Of a DNA stretch of 64,000 nucleotides, positions 46,787-58,324 are shown in pieces. The stretch comes from Aquilaria yunnanensis (lineage: Eukaryota > Streptophyta > Magnoliopsida > Malvales > Thymelaeaceae), in assembly GCA_039654915.1 (NCBI GenBank), contig CM077599.1, forward strand, positions 85,769,001 to 85,833,000, in the 5' to 3' direction. Every line of letters begins with the position of its first letter. The first letter of the stretch is position 1. The notes under the pieces were generated by a model, which saw only the letters and a list, made by a program, of their open reading frames with translations, ran no database searches and was not told the DNA's origin. A program made the translations under genes and the position numbers.

Positions 46787-49700
46787 ATCTCCCCCTCCCG
46801 CCTCATGTGGGAGTTCCATCATTCCTGCTGCCAGTCGACAATATTCAAACTTTTCTTTTGGTAGATTCTTGGTCAACATATCAGATCCATTTTCATCAGT
46901 ATGGATCTTCTCAAGCTGTAATAGCTTCATTTCCAATGCATTCCTTATCCAGTGATATCTTACGTCAATATGCTTGGATCTTGAATGAAAGGAGGAGTTC
47001 TTACCAAGGTGAATTGCGCTCTGACTGTCACAGAACAATTCATATTTATCTTGGTGGAAACCAAGTTCTTTTAAGAACTTCTTCATCCACAGCAACTCCT
47101 TACATGCTTCCGTTGCTGCAATAAACTCTGCCTCTGTTGTTGAAAGAGCAACACATTTCTGTAATCTTGATTGCCATGACACAGCTCCCCCTGCAAATGT
47201 AATCAGGTAACCTGATGTAGACTTTCTCGAGTCAACATCGCCAGCCATATCTGCATCTGTGTAGCCAACTAACACAGGCTTTGCATTTCCAAAACATAAG
47301 CACATTTTGGAAGTGCCACGAAGATACCTGAAAATCCATTTCACTGCAGCCCAATGTTCCTTACCAGGATTTAAAAGGAACCTACTTACTACACCAACTG
47401 AGTAAGCAATATCTGGCCGTGTACATACCATGGCATACATCAAACTTCCAACTGCTGAGGCATATGGAACCTTTTCCATTTCTTCCTTCTCTTTATCGGT
47501 AGAAGGGCATTGTTTGGAGCTTAATCTAAAGTGATTAGCAAGAGGACAACTAACCGCTTTAGCCTTGTCCATATTGAATCTCTGAAGTACCTTGTCAATG
47601 TACTTCTCCTGTGATAACCACAATTTCTTGGCGCTCCTATCTCTTGTTATTTTCATGTCGAGAATTTGCTTTGCTGGCCCCAAGTCTTTCATAGCAAAAG
47701 ACTTACTCAACTGCTTTTTCAAGCTGTTGATTCTGACAATATTCTGGCCAACAATCAACATGTCATCCACATAGAGCAATAGAATAATGAAATCATCATC
47801 AGAGAATTTCTGCACAAACACACAGTGATCTGAAGTAGTCTTCTTGTAGCCTTGCTCCCCCATAACCGACTCAAACTTCTTGTACCACTGCCTAGGTGCC
47901 TGCTTCAAACCATACAAGCTTTTCTTTAGCTTGCAAACATAGTCCTCCTTTCCTTTTACTTCGAAACCCTCTGGCTGCTCCATGTATATTTCTTCTTCCA
48001 AGTCACCATGTAGGAAGGCAGTTTTCACATCCATCTGCTCAATCTCCAAGTCGAGACTTGCTGCTAGTCCTAGGACTGTACGAATGGATGTCATTTTCAC
48101 AACTGGTGAAAAAATTTCTTCAAAGTCAATACCTTTCCTTTGGCTGAAACCTTTGACAACTAATCTGGCTTTGAACCGTGGTTGTGAATTGGATTCTTCA
48201 GACTTGATTCTGAATACCCACTTGTTTTTCAAAGCCCTTTTGCCTCTTGGCAACTTCACCAGCTCAAATGTTCTGTTCTCATGCAAGGATCTCATTTCTT
48301 CTTGCATGGCGTCAATCCACTTTCCCTTGTGTTCGTCGTCCATAGCTTCATCAAAGCTTTCTGGTTCTCCCCCGTCAGTCAATAACACATACTCATTTTC
48401 AGGATATCTAGTAGAGCGTTGTCTGACTCTATTAGATCTTCTTAAAGCTGGAGAACCTGCTGGTGCTGGTGGTTGTTGATGAACATCATTATCATCAACA
48501 TTATCTGGTTCATTCTCAATGGGAGCATCATGATCACCTTCTTCCGGTTGATCGTTTTGTACATCTTCTCCAACCTGTCTTTGTACTGCCGTTGGAGGAA
48601 TCAACTGTAAATCTGTTGAACTACCATCAGATCTTGAAGCATCCTTCTCAGCTTTCTCAATATCTTCAATGGTCTGATCTTCAACAAATATAGCATCACG
48701 GCTTCTGACAAGCCTCTTTGTAGCTGGATCATAAAATCTATAGCCAAATTGATCTTGGCCATAGCCAATAAACACACATTGTCGTGTCTTAACATCAAGT
48801 TTAGACCTCTCATCCTTCGGGATATGCACGTAGGCTTTACAGCCAAACACTCGCAGATGGTCATAGGAGACATCTTTTCCTGACCATACCTTCTTTGGGA
48901 CATCATACTGTAGAGGGACACATGGTGAAAAATTCAACACGTGAGCAGCTGCTAGCAATGCTTCACCCCAGAACATTTGAGGTAACTTTGCATGTGAGAG
49001 TAAACATCTTACTCTTTCCATCAAAGTCCTATTCATCCTCTCAGCTAAACCATTTAACTGCGGTGTCTTAGGAGGTGTTGTCTGATGTCGAATCCCATGC
49101 TCTTTGCAGTAGGCATTAAATGGTCCAATGTACTCTCCACCATTGTCTGTTCGTATGCACTTCAGCTTCCTGCCGGTTTGTCTTTCAACCATGGTTAGAA
49201 ATTGTTTGAAAACTTCTAACACCTGATCTTTTGACTTCAGAGTGTATACCCATGTCTTTCGAGAATGATCATCAATAAAAGTCACAAAGTATCGAGCATT
49301 ACCAAGTGACTTCGGCATTGGCCCACATAGATCTGAGTGTACCAGATCCAACACATTCTTCATTCTGGAAGGAGGGGAACTCATGAAAGACACTCTGTTT
49401 TGCTTTCCTGCCAGACAATCAGCACATTTCTTCAAATGGACCTGATCCAGTCCAGATAACGTCTTCTTTTTGGCAAGACGGGTCATGCTTTTCTCACTCA
49501 TATGACCCAATCGTTTATGCCATAACTCCACTGTACTATCATTCTCCATTGCATTCACAGCATCCTGGGAGAGCTTTGCCTGCATCATGTACAATTTTGA
49601 GTTCTTTGTTCCTCTGGCCACCACCAGGGTTCCTTTGGTCAACTTCCACTGACCATTAAAGAAGGTGTTGCAGTAACCTTCATCATCCAGTCTGCCTGTT

Positions 49701-50785
49701 GAGATCAGATTCAGGCGTAAATCTGGAACATGCCTGACATCTTTTAGGACTAACCGTGTACCATTCTGGGTTTCCAGGAAAACATCTCCTTTTCCTGCAA
49801 CTTGTGAAAGACCCTCATTTCCCATTCTCACAACGCCAAAATTCCCAGGTGTGTAAGATGAGAAGAATTCTCTTCGAGAAGTGACATGAATGGTAGCACC
49901 ACTGTCAATCACCCAACTTGTCTCATGGGTTACAAGATTGACAATATCATCATCATGGACAATGTTGAACTCACCGGCAACATTTGCTTGCTCATCATCA
50001 CTGTCGTTATCTTTCTTCGGTCCTTTGCCTTTCTTTTGGTCTTGTTTGAGTTTTCGGCAAAATCTCTGGATATGACCCTTTTTCTTGCAGTAATGGCATT
50101 CAATTTTTGCATATTTGTTTGACCTTCCTCTACTCTTATCTCTTGGCTTTGGCCCCCTGGTCTCACTTCTCCCCCTAGAATCTGCCACAAGGAGATCTGA
50201 CTGTGATGAAGATGATCCTTGCGATCTTCGTCTCATCTCTTCATTCAGTATTCCACTTTTGACGAATTCCACATTTACTACACCATTTGGTGCAGAATTT
50301 GTAAGTGAAATTCTCAAAGTCTCCCAAGACTCTGGTAATGAAGCCAGCATTATAAGAGCGAGTACCTCGTTGTCAAACTTTATGCCCATCGTGGATAACT
50401 GTTCCACGACTCCTTGCAAATCGTTCAGGTGATCAGCCATGGATGAACCTTCCCGATATTTTATCTGAAGCAATCTTGTCAGATAAAATAATTTGTTGTT
50501 GCCGGTTTTTGAAGCATACAGCTCCTCAAGCTTGTTCCACAGTGTCCGTGCATGAGTTTCTGCAGATATATGGTTGTAGACATTATCTTCAACAAATTGT
50601 CGGATGAAACCACATACTTGCTCATGCTCGAATGCCCAATCTTCTTCTGATCTGTCTTCCGGTTTGATTGTACCAAACACGGGCAAGTGCATCTTCGTCA
50701 CATATAAGAGATCCTTCATCTTGCTTCTCCATATGTGGTAATTCGAGCCGTTCAGACTAATCATCTTGCTGGTCTTGGCCTCCAT
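46781..50785 (-). CDS. Copia gag-pol polyprotein, intact
   Basis: One ORF of 1334 residues from ATG 50785 ([16 protein letters not shown]). Gag (UBN2-type) covers about residues 1-225. The CCHC zinc knuckle ([14 protein letters not shown]) is at 230-243 and the aspartic protease DSGATIH begins at 294. The GAG-pre-integrase part has HKRLGHMS. The integrase core has [21 protein letters not shown] and TDNGGEYIG. Reverse transcriptase has [11 protein letters not shown] and the catalytic [12 protein letters not shown]. RNase H has [10 protein letters not shown] and ALSTTEAEF. Gag and Pol are in one frame with no shift or stop between them. The last two codons (TGT TGA) lie inside the 3' LTR. Copia polyproteins are cleaved by their own protease inside virus-like particles (family knowledge). 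It resembles the TNT1-94 group. Confidence 0.96.
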   Translation of the reverse strand: MEAKTSKMISLNGSNYHIWRSKMKDLLYVTKMHLPVFGTIKPEDRSEEDWAFEHEQVCGFIRQFVEDNVYNHISAETHARTLWNKLEELYASKTGNNKLFYLTRLLQIKYREGSSMADHLNDLQGVVEQLSTMGIKFDNEVLALIMLASLPESWETLRISLTNSAPNGVVNVEFVKSGILNEEMRRRSQGSSSSQSDLLVADSRGRSETRGPKPRDKSRGRSNKYAKIECHYCKKKGHIQRFCRKLKQDQKKGKGPKKDNDSDDEQANVAGEFNIVHDDDIVNLVTHETSWVIDSGATIHVTSRREFFSSYTPGNFGVVRMGNEGLSQVAGKGDVFLETQNGTRLVLKDVRHVPDLRLNLISTGRLDDEGYCNTFFNGQWKLTKGTLVVARGTKNSKLYMMQAKLSQDAVNAMENDSTVELWHKRLGHMSEKSMTRLAKKKTLSGLDQVHLKKCADCLAGKQNRVSFMSSPPSRMKNVLDLVHSDLCGPMPKSLGNARYFVTFIDDHSRKTWVYTLKSKDQVLEVFKQFLTMVERQTGRKLKCIRTDNGGEYIGPFNAYCKEHGIRHQTTPPKTPQLNGLAERMNRTLMERVRCLLSHAKLPQMFWGEALLAAAHVLNFSPCVPLQYDVPKKVWSGKDVSYDHLRVFGCKAYVHIPKDERSKLDVKTRQCVFIGYGQDQFGYRFYDPATKRLVRSRDAIFVEDQTIEDIEKAEKDASRSDGSSTDLQLIPPTAVQRQVGEDVQNDQPEEGDHDAPIENEPDNVDDNDVHQQPPAPAGSPALRRSNRVRQRSTRYPENEYVLLTDGGEPESFDEAMDDEHKGKWIDAMQEEMRSLHENRTFELVKLPRGKRALKNKWVFRIKSEESNSQPRFKARLVVKGFSQRKGIDFEEIFSPVVKMTSIRTVLGLAASLDLEIEQMDVKTAFLHGDLEEEIYMEQPEGFEVKGKEDYVCKLKKSLYGLKQAPRQWYKKFESVMGEQGYKKTTSDHCVFVQKFSDDDFIILLLYVDDMLIVGQNIVRINSLKKQLSKSFAMKDLGPAKQILDMKITRDRSAKKLWLSQEKYIDKVLQRFNMDKAKAVSCPLANHFRLSSKQCPSTDKEKEEMEKVPYASAVGSLMYAMVCTRPDIAYSVGVVSRFLLNPGKEHWAAVKWIFRYLRGTSKMCLCFGNAKPVLVGYTDADMAGDVDSRKSTSGYLITFAGGAVSWQSRLQKCVALSTTEAEFIAATEACKELLWMKKFLKELGFHQDKYELFCDSQSAIHLGKNSSFHSRSKHIDVRYHWIRNALEMKLLQLEKIHTDENGSDMLTKNLPKEKFEYCRLAAGMMELPHEAGGGDC
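46787..46806 (-). other. Polypurine tract of the copia element
   Basis: On the minus strand GGCGGGAGGGGGAGAT lies directly before the 3' LTR (TGTTGAC...). It is the expected primer site for plus-strand synthesis and also encodes the end of the polyprotein. Confidence 0.85.
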
Positions 50786-50914
50786 GATGCTAATAAATAC
50801 CCAGTATCAAGCAAAAATGGTGAATAATAATCTAACTTATTTTCTGATGTGGAGGGTCCACTTTTTAGTGGCAACCACAGAGCATACGATAAGTAGATAC
50901 AAACACCAGGCCTT

Positions 50915-50926
50915 GCTCTGATACCA
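50915..50926 (-). other. Primer binding site of the copia element
   Basis: TGGTATCAGAGC on the minus strand, two bases after the 5' LTR. It is complementary to the 3' end of plant initiator tRNA-Met, the usual copia primer. Confidence 0.92.
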
Positions 50927-50928
50927 GT

Positions 50929-51490
50929 TATTGGGACTGCGCAGCGGGTGATAACTTCGGGAGCAAGATGATTAAAAAATGGCACCAGAAAATTTACGTG
51001 GTTCACCCTTAATTTTAGGGCTACGTCCACGGGACAAACTCTGATATTTTCTTCCACTAAAAATAGTAGGCTTACAGAGAGAGAATCTTCTCTAGACAAA
51101 AATTCTAGAGGTATGAGATAAATCCAAAATAGTGGCACTCAAGTGTTTCCCAAACACCCCAAAATTTATCTCACTATTTTGTCACTCCCAAAAAATAAAT
51201 CTCTCTCTCTCACAATTTTCTTTTGCTCTTTAGGAATTATGAGCAAGCTACCAGATGTACTGAAGGAGGAGAAAGCATGGCTATTTATAGGAGAAATAGC
51301 CGCGTTGCTAGCTGTTTCTCTTCTGTTTTCCAATTTTGCTGCTATAATTGCAGCTATTTCAATTCTGTCAGCTGCTTTGTTGACTTAGGAGAAAAGAAGA
51401 CAGAAGAAAGATAAAGGAGAGAGAAAGAAAGAAAAGAAGAAAAAAAAAAAAAAAGAGCCGATCACATGGGGGGGGGAAGAAAAGTCAACA
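50929..51490 (-). repeat. Copia 5' LTR (right copy)
   Basis: 562 bp. On the + strand it begins TATTGGG where the partner has TGTTGGG, so its terminal dinucleotide is changed. Otherwise it is identical apart from the 14-bp indel. Confidence 0.95.
51281..51291 (-). promoter_or_regulatory. TATA box in the copia 5' LTR
   Basis: CCTATAAATAG on the minus strand inside the LTR, in the right direction to drive the gag-pol transcript. Confidence 0.6.
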
Positions 51491-51495
51491 TATAT

Positions 51496-54400
51496 GTCTA
51501 ATTAGACATACCACATGAAATTACTAAGTTACCCACTCTCTACCCATGTAATTACCATCGTGTCACTCAACGTAATTGTGTTCTCCATTTCTCCAGCTTT
51601 CGGTAGTAGGAGATTGTGAGCCTTCATATTCCTTGTCTACTAATATCTTCTCTAACAATGTCTTTGATGACAACAAGCCTTCACACTAGAAAAGACGACA
51701 TATCTAATTATATGTTATGATTCTTCATCTTCTCCAAATTTTGAACTCTACCTTCATTGGATCACCGAAACTTCTTCTTTTCCCGCAATCCCTACCATTT
51801 GTTATTAAAGATTCTGGCGGGCTGCATGATGCTCTACTGCAATCAAAGCCAATGACTATCTTGCACCGCTGCCTCCACAAGATTTGAAAATGATGATTAG
51901 CGAGATGTGATAGTGGAGAAGATGATACAATCTGGAACCAAATTTTGGAAATTGATGAGAAAATCGTGTGGTCACAATTTGTTATGCTCGGAAAATGAAC
52001 TTTTTAAATTATTTTTGATACTTTAATATTTTTTTTAGATACATTTGCATATTTCTATAAACACTTGTACATATGTATTCAGAAATTTTTATTTTTATTG
52101 TTTTCAAACTCTTGTGTAAAGAAAACAATTTATTTGCACATTTGGTTTAAACAATTTCACATATTTATTTAGATACTTTTCTATATTTACTGGAACACTT
52201 TTACTTATTCCTTCGACACTTTTATTTCCTTAAGATAATAAATTGTCTAAATATTACTCAATACACTTTCACATTTTACATTAGACGACATTTTTACATA
52301 TTGTTTCAAATGTTATTATAAATTAATTCAGACACTTTTATTTTTTGTGGGAGTAAGTTTTTTGTGTATTATGTAAGTTTTTGGTGTATTATTTCATGCA
52401 TTTATTCATACTGGTGCAGACATTTTTACATATTCTTTTGAACACTTTTACAAATCTATTCAAGCACCTTTATACTTAACATATTGTCCGAAGAAAATAA
52501 AATATCTACATATTATTTCAAACACTTTTACATATTTAATCAGATACTTTTACGTATCCTCTTACATATTCGAATGCTACAAGTAATTTTCTTTCCGAAA
52601 AGCAATGTAACTGCATTGGCAATAATTAGTTTATACTACTTTTCTGTGAGTAAAATTCTAGATTGAATCTTAAATCTATTGCTTAGTATCCTTGACCGAT
52701 AAATCATAATAACATAAAAATAAATGTGACTAAAATAGAAAAAAATAAATAAATTTTGCCAAATGGCAATAGCATTGGCGCAGTGGTGTCTTGTGTGGGA
52801 ATTTATTTTGATGAGTACCACACACATCCTGGCCACTAACTTGATATGATTTGTGATGTAATAAAACAAAATTTATAAGGTAGGAAGTTGTCTAGCTAAT
52901 ATATTCAATTGGATTTGGTCAACTAGTGTAAGGCGAGTTCATCAAAATATAGAGGGCTGACTCGTTTATTGTGATTAAATAATAAGTTATTTAATATATT
53001 ATTTTCATTTTTAGTGGATGTGTCACTCAACTTCTATATCAGTTAAAACTCTATATTTTAAGAAGATTAAAGATTATCTTTAACATATTTTTTGAAAAAA
53101 GAAAGCATTTGTGTTGACTTTTCTTTTATTGAGATGACTATGAAAAAAAACTCATAAAAAATTAATTAATTTCTAAAAAATGTTTATACAAGTGATTATT
53201 AAGTGAATAAAGTATTATTTTTTAAATGATATTAATTCTAAATAAAATTGAAAATAATGCAATGTTAAGTCGTTTGGGCCTTTAGCCATTTTATAAAGAT
53301 AAGCTAACTTTAATTTGGGCTCGATCATCCTGCGCAAGCATTAAAGAGCTTAGGTACCACCATTGTTTGCAAAATGGGTCTCGTAGTTTTATGGGCCTCA
53401 TGGAAATAAATTTGTACTGTTCACTTCAGGGAGCGGGGACCGGGAGTCTGTCTCTTGGGAGTGGTTATCGGTTCTGATATTACGGGTCTTACAACCTTGA
53501 TTGTGGTGTTTCGTGAAAAGTAATTTACACAGGCCGAGCATCAGAAGTTGGAACAGAAATTATAAATTTAAAAAACTTCAGAAGTTAAAATAATTTTTCT
53601 TAGATAAAACCACATGTTTCGTAAAGTGCTCTTAAGTCTGGGTTTTTTTTTTAAGGTGACCTTGTTGGCTAATTTACAAAATACTCATCATTTGTTGTTG
53701 TCGATCAAGTCTTAATCACTGCCTGTGCGAACTGTCATTTCCTTGCAACTAAGGAGGGAGTTTAAACAAGGGTTGGGTAAGGAGTACGGAAAACATTGGA
53801 TCTATAAAAAGGTGCCAATTACTACAACAGAAAATCTGAATCCCAACTGACTTTTTTTATGGCCAAACCGTAGCAATTTTGCATTTTATTGACCTAAAAA
53901 AGCAGCAACAACAAGGTTGTTAAAACCATGGTCACTAAGATCCGCTGTCTGGTAATCATATTGGTGACTGACTTATTCAATTGCTAAACTGTGAAAAATT
54001 TCAATAGTTTCTAAAGCAATTCTAGTAAAAAGAAAGAACAAAAATTATCTACAAAAGGATCATGGTACTTCAAAATTAATGGGATCTATTTATTTCATTT
54101 TAACATTAAAAAAAAATAGAGCAGCCTTGATCCTTTCCACATTGCAAATGGTTAGATTGTTGACAATAGCAGCAAATTGGGCGGAGGGAGAGCTTTATCG
54201 TAGGAACTAAGTCTACCAAAATTAGAAGCAATAGTTAGAAGTAAATCGCTAGGAGTTGTGACATCAGAGATGGTGCATGGTATCTTATTAAGGAGGATAG
54301 TAAAGCCAAAAGAGATGAGCTCCTCTGCTCCAAATATACCTCCCCATCTCCCTAATCATTGTGCATGTGCTTGGTCTTGTTCGTCTGTCATGACTCCTCC

Positions 54401-54640
54401 CAATCAAGAAGCCATAGCACCCTATCCCAAATCAATGGCTTGTAAGCCTTATCAAAGGAATTGATGGAATTGGTGCACATGAGTTAAAAACCCTAGGGAA
54501 TAAGTGAAACTTGAGCGGAGGTGAGTTTTTTGAGCAAAAGGAATGAGATGTCACATAAGCATCTTCATTTATGTAAGGAGTGGAGATGGTGACTAATTGG
54601 CAGCTTCCATATCCCGCCTAAAAAAATTGGTTCAAATTTA
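51496..54640. other. AT-rich intergenic DNA with irregular repeats
   Basis: Between 52010 and 52580 the phrase CACTTTTACATATT and variants recur about every 25-60 bases with TTCAGACACTTTTA-type links, a degraded repeat. The stretch 54174-54351 is open on the minus strand for about 60 codons (EELISFGFTILLNKIPC...) but I do not recognise it. No host gene is supported. Confidence 0.4.
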
Positions 54641-55235
54641 AATAGGCCACCTATTGGGTGGGAACAGGCCCAGGCTTGGCCGGTCCTGGGCTTGGGTCCT
54701 AAGGCCCGGGCACGGACCGGCTGTAGGCGGGGCGGTCCCGAGCCGGGTCCAGGGCGGGGCGGGGCGGTCCCGAGCCGGGCCCAGGGTGGGGCGGGTTTGG
54801 AGTTTAAAAAAAAAAAAATTACAACCATAATTAATTATATATGTCATAAATATTTTTAAGAAAAAACACTACATCCGGTGTAAGTTTTATTAAGTTAAAA
54901 AACCAAACGGTACGTACAATTAATCGAAATGGACCTTACATTTTGAAATGGCAAAAATGTTTCGGAAATGATAAATAATAGAAACTTGTGATCTGTGCTG
55001 AACAACATAATCAGATTAAATACAAACTACATGTATAATAGAAACCTGCGGGGCGGGGCGGTCTTGCGGGGCGGGGAGGGGCGGGTCCTGGTCCGAGGCA
55101 GTCTGTTTTGCACCACCTCCTTCTTTCGGGCCCATATTCGGCCCATATCTTAACGGGCTTTTGCCGGGGTGGGGCGGGGTGGGTTTGACCGGGCCAGGCC
55201 GGGTTGACCCGGCCCAGGTCCCACCTCTTTGGGTG
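54641..55235. repeat. Paired GC-rich blocks, possible non-autonomous element
   Basis: Blocks 54656-54795 and 55048-55228 are extremely rich in GGGGCGG, GCCGGGCC and CCCGAGCCGGG. They are separated by about 250 bp of AT-rich DNA. The first block has an internal duplication of about 33 bp (GGCGGTCCCGAGCCGGG twice). The outer edges carry GGTGGGA in opposite orientation, hinting at inverted termini, but no target duplication was found. G-quadruplex formation is plausible. Confidence 0.5.
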
Positions 55236-55718
55236 GCAAAATTTGGTCATTTGGTTAAGGTTTTTGCAATTTGGTTGATGTGCTTTTATTTTTGTTTGCA
55301 ATTTGGTCTTTGGCCTTTAAATTTGTTTCACGGTGGACTAGCGAACATTTTTTTTTCTAATGACCATCTGATGACCAAATTGTGGGGACAAAAAACCCAG
55401 TGGGTAGGTTCTAGGGGTGACCATTATGATAACCATTTTGATCGACTGAATTGGAATGATAATGAGATGGTTTAGGTGCCTTGCCAAGTTTGACGCAACT
55501 TTTGAGTGACTGTTTTAGTTAGTAACCAAGCAACGATCGAGTTTTCGGTCTCCTAGTTTGGTTAGGAAATTACATCTTTGTTTATATGCATGCGTGCGCA
55601 CGCACACTCTTATACACATGCACAGACATATGTATATGTATTTATATATAATTGCTAGACCTTATTTTTTAGGCTTTAGTTACAATAGTCCAGTTTTTTA
55701 AACTCTTAAAAGTTAGTA
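55236..55718. other. Intergenic DNA, no gene
   Basis: Short TTTGG-rich and TGGTCA phrases only. An alternating purine-pyrimidine run (GCATGCGTGCGCACGCACAC) lies near 55589. Confidence 0.4.
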
Positions 55719-55950
55719 TTCCTTCAATCCAACATATTCTATTTTGAGTCGTAAAAAAACTCTATAATATTTTCATATTTAGTAAATTATTTTACTATAT
55801 TATACTTTAAACTATTATTACAATATTCATTGTTTTTATTTTTATTGACACATGTGAGAAGTAAATGGTAGAAATAGAAAGAACATAATTTTTTTTTTAA
55901 TTTTCATGTCAAATCCAAATATTTTATCCAAAATGGACGAAGGGATGGAG
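55719..55950. mobile_element. Stowaway-like MITE
   Basis: The inverted right end CTCCATCCCTTCGTCCA pairs imperfectly with the left end TTCCTTCAATCCAACA. TA is on both sides (55717-55718 and 55951-55952). 232 bp, no coding capacity. Confidence 0.6.
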
Positions 55951-55952
55951 TA

Positions 55953-56204
55953 TTTTTTAACTAGCATTTTACACATACAGCAATTCCTAGGAGACAAACA
56001 TGATCAATCAATTGTTTGTCTTTCCAAAGTTTCTATAACAATAAAAAAAGTTCTACTAGATTATGTGCAATTCCGAAGTTACTATACCATAATGTTTAGA
56101 AAAAATAAGTGAAGTATTTCAAAATTCTGAATTGAATCAGTAATTATCGTATAAAATTTTAATATAGATTCTATACAAAGTTTTAACACATCCACCAACA
56201 TATA
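55953..56204. other. Spacer between two MITEs
   Basis: AT-rich, no feature. Confidence 0.4.
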
Positions 56205-56496
56205 CTCCATCCATCCCAATTTACTTGAAACGTTTCTCTGAGCACGGAGATTAAGGTGTATGTAATTTGTATTATTTTTTTATATAGTGAAAGTTTAAAT
56301 AATGATTAAAAAAGAAAAGATTCTTTTTTGGGTTTTGTGTAGTGAAAGATTGAGTGAAGATTAAAAAACGAGTCTTTATTGGGTTTTATGTAAAAAGATA
56401 ATTTAATTGTTTAAACTTTTTCAAAAGAGGAAACGTTTCAACCTTTTGGGATATCCAAAAAAGGAATACGTTTCATCTAAATTGGGACGGAGGAAG
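56205..56496. mobile_element. Stowaway-like MITE
   Basis: 292 bp. Left end CTCCATCCATCCCAAT and inverted right end CTTCCTCCGTCCCAAT match at 13 of 16, both next to TA (56203-56204 and 56497-56498). The inner pair GAAACGTTT... and its inverse extends the symmetry. Confidence 0.8.
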
Positions 56497-58324
56497 TATA
56501 TTTTTTGGTAAAATCCTTATATAGTCTCCTTATTATAACGGTTGTTTTAATGTGGTATTTTGTTGTCCCAAGTGGCAACCAAGAGGAGGGTGAATTGGTT
56601 GAGTTCCAAAATAAACAAAAAATGGGTTCTTAAACCCTCAAACTCAAATTTAATTCAAGGAATAATAATTAACCCTATTTTAACTAGAAAATGACTACCA
56701 CAATCCACCTAAACTTTGCTTTGAAAGCTACCTTTGAAGTATTTTTGAAAACAAACAAGTTCAACCAAGATAAGTAGCATAAAACACCAATCAAAGATCA
56801 AGTATGTAGAGAGAGAGAGAAGCTTGCATAAGAGAATTTTTATAGAGATTCGGTCTTTCCTCTTGAGAGCTTACTCATCTTCTCAAGTTCACCACTTGAG
56901 AGTTTTCTTCTTCACTATGAAACACAAGAATACACAATAGCATACAAGGGCACATAACCGTTTGATAGTTCTCTTTACCACAACTACTCACTAGTTTTCC
57001 TAGAGGCTAACTAGAAACCTCACCATCTCAATCTCACCAAATGGTGTTTACAATGTTACAAAGTGATAAGAACAATAGAAGCTTTCAAAGATAGATAATC
57101 AAATGAAGGCACAAGTTCTTGGCAAATATTAAGTTTAAGCTCTTTGATGATGGATTCTCTTTTCTAGTTGTCAAGAGATTTTTTCCTTATGATTTTTGAT
57201 GTTTTTATACTCCAATGGATGCAAAAGAGACGTTGAAGACCGTTGGAATGATCAGAAAAGTCTCCTTAAAATCTGGTGAACATTGCTGTCAATTTTGACA
57301 GAAAATTGATTCTGTCGCCCAGTTTCATCTGGGTGAAAAATTTTCACTCAGTTGAAAATTCAGTTTGATAACAAAATCCAAGGTTTGACCTCCAACGGCT
57401 AATGAGTTGTCAGTGCTTAACGCACGTGGAAATCTGACGTGGCATGAGTTTATAATTAATTTACAAAGACTTTTCGAATCGGGAACTCACGCGCAGGTTT
57501 GAAGTCCACATTTCACTAGGTTGAAAAGTTTTCATTCGAATAAAATGTTTGTCCAGAATGAAAATGTTCTCGGACTAAAAAAATCGTTTTAGTTTCAACA
57601 CATTGAAAGATTTTCACTCGAATGATTTTCTTGTCCAGAAGTAAAATGCTTTCGGGTTCGAAACCTGGCTCCAATTTTAACATATTGAAACATTTTCACT
57701 CTGTTGAAATTGTAGCTCCAGGATTTTCTTACTTCCAAACTTTCAAACTTCAATGAATTTTTCTCCAAAATGATTTTTCCCTTCACAAGCAATGCTTGAA
57801 TCATCATAAATACTTCAAATATACTTATGAAATAATTTTCCTTCCAAAGATCAAAAATTTATCAATAAGAAACCAATATATAAATTTTTAGGTAAAGCTT
57901 TGAAACACATAAAATAAATATATTTTGTTATCATCAAAATCAAATAAATGTGAGTCATGAATTGAACAAATCTTACATATTTTATCTTAGTTAATACAAT
58001 TTTAAAGTCCCCTTTCTTATATATCATATTTTATTTGCATTCTTTCTATCAGTTTTTCTATTAATTTGGATGAAAATTGTTTATGTGACATCTAAATTAG
58101 CCTGTGGCTCATTCTTTCGTTACAATAAATAACTCTTTTCGTAAAACAAGAAACTTCAGGGTAAATTTAATACAAACACGTAACCCAGATTTCATCTCTT
58201 TCCCCAAATCTTCTTCCCCAAAACCGCCGGCCGCCTCTCTCTCGCTGCTCCGACGCGTTGGAATTGTAGACATTAACAAATATTACAAGTGGGTGTTTTT
58301 TTTTGTTGTAATTACAGTTTTGAG
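56497..58324. other. Non-coding repeat-like DNA
   Basis: From about 56570 the phrase AAGAGGAGGGTGAATTGG starts a region that looks like repetitive, transposon-derived plant DNA. 57330-57720 has several variants of GTTGAAA...TTTTCACTC. I cannot assign it to a family. No ORF is supported. Confidence 0.35.

Larger units (their letters stand above)
46211..51490 (-). mobile_element. Full-length Ty1/copia retrotransposon (TNT1/Tork-like)
   Basis: A 5280-bp element. LTRs at 46211-46786 and 50929-51490 are identical by eye except for one substitution and a 14-bp indel. TATAT is duplicated on both sides (46206-46210 and 51491-51495). Read on the minus strand the order is 5' LTR, tRNA-Met-type primer binding site, one gag-pol ORF with integrase before reverse transcriptase (the copia order), polypurine tract, 3' LTR. 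All parts are present and the ORF is unbroken, so the insertion is recent and the copy may still be competent. It does not interrupt a gene here. Confidence 0.96.

Noticed and set aside
46199..51414. Short ORFs in both LTRs and on the + strand across the copia element
   Set aside because: The same short frames occur in both LTR copies, and the + strand frames are antisense to gag-pol.
53826..53990. CACTA-like start (TACTACAACAGAAAATC)
   Set aside because: The first base is not C and no opposite end was found.
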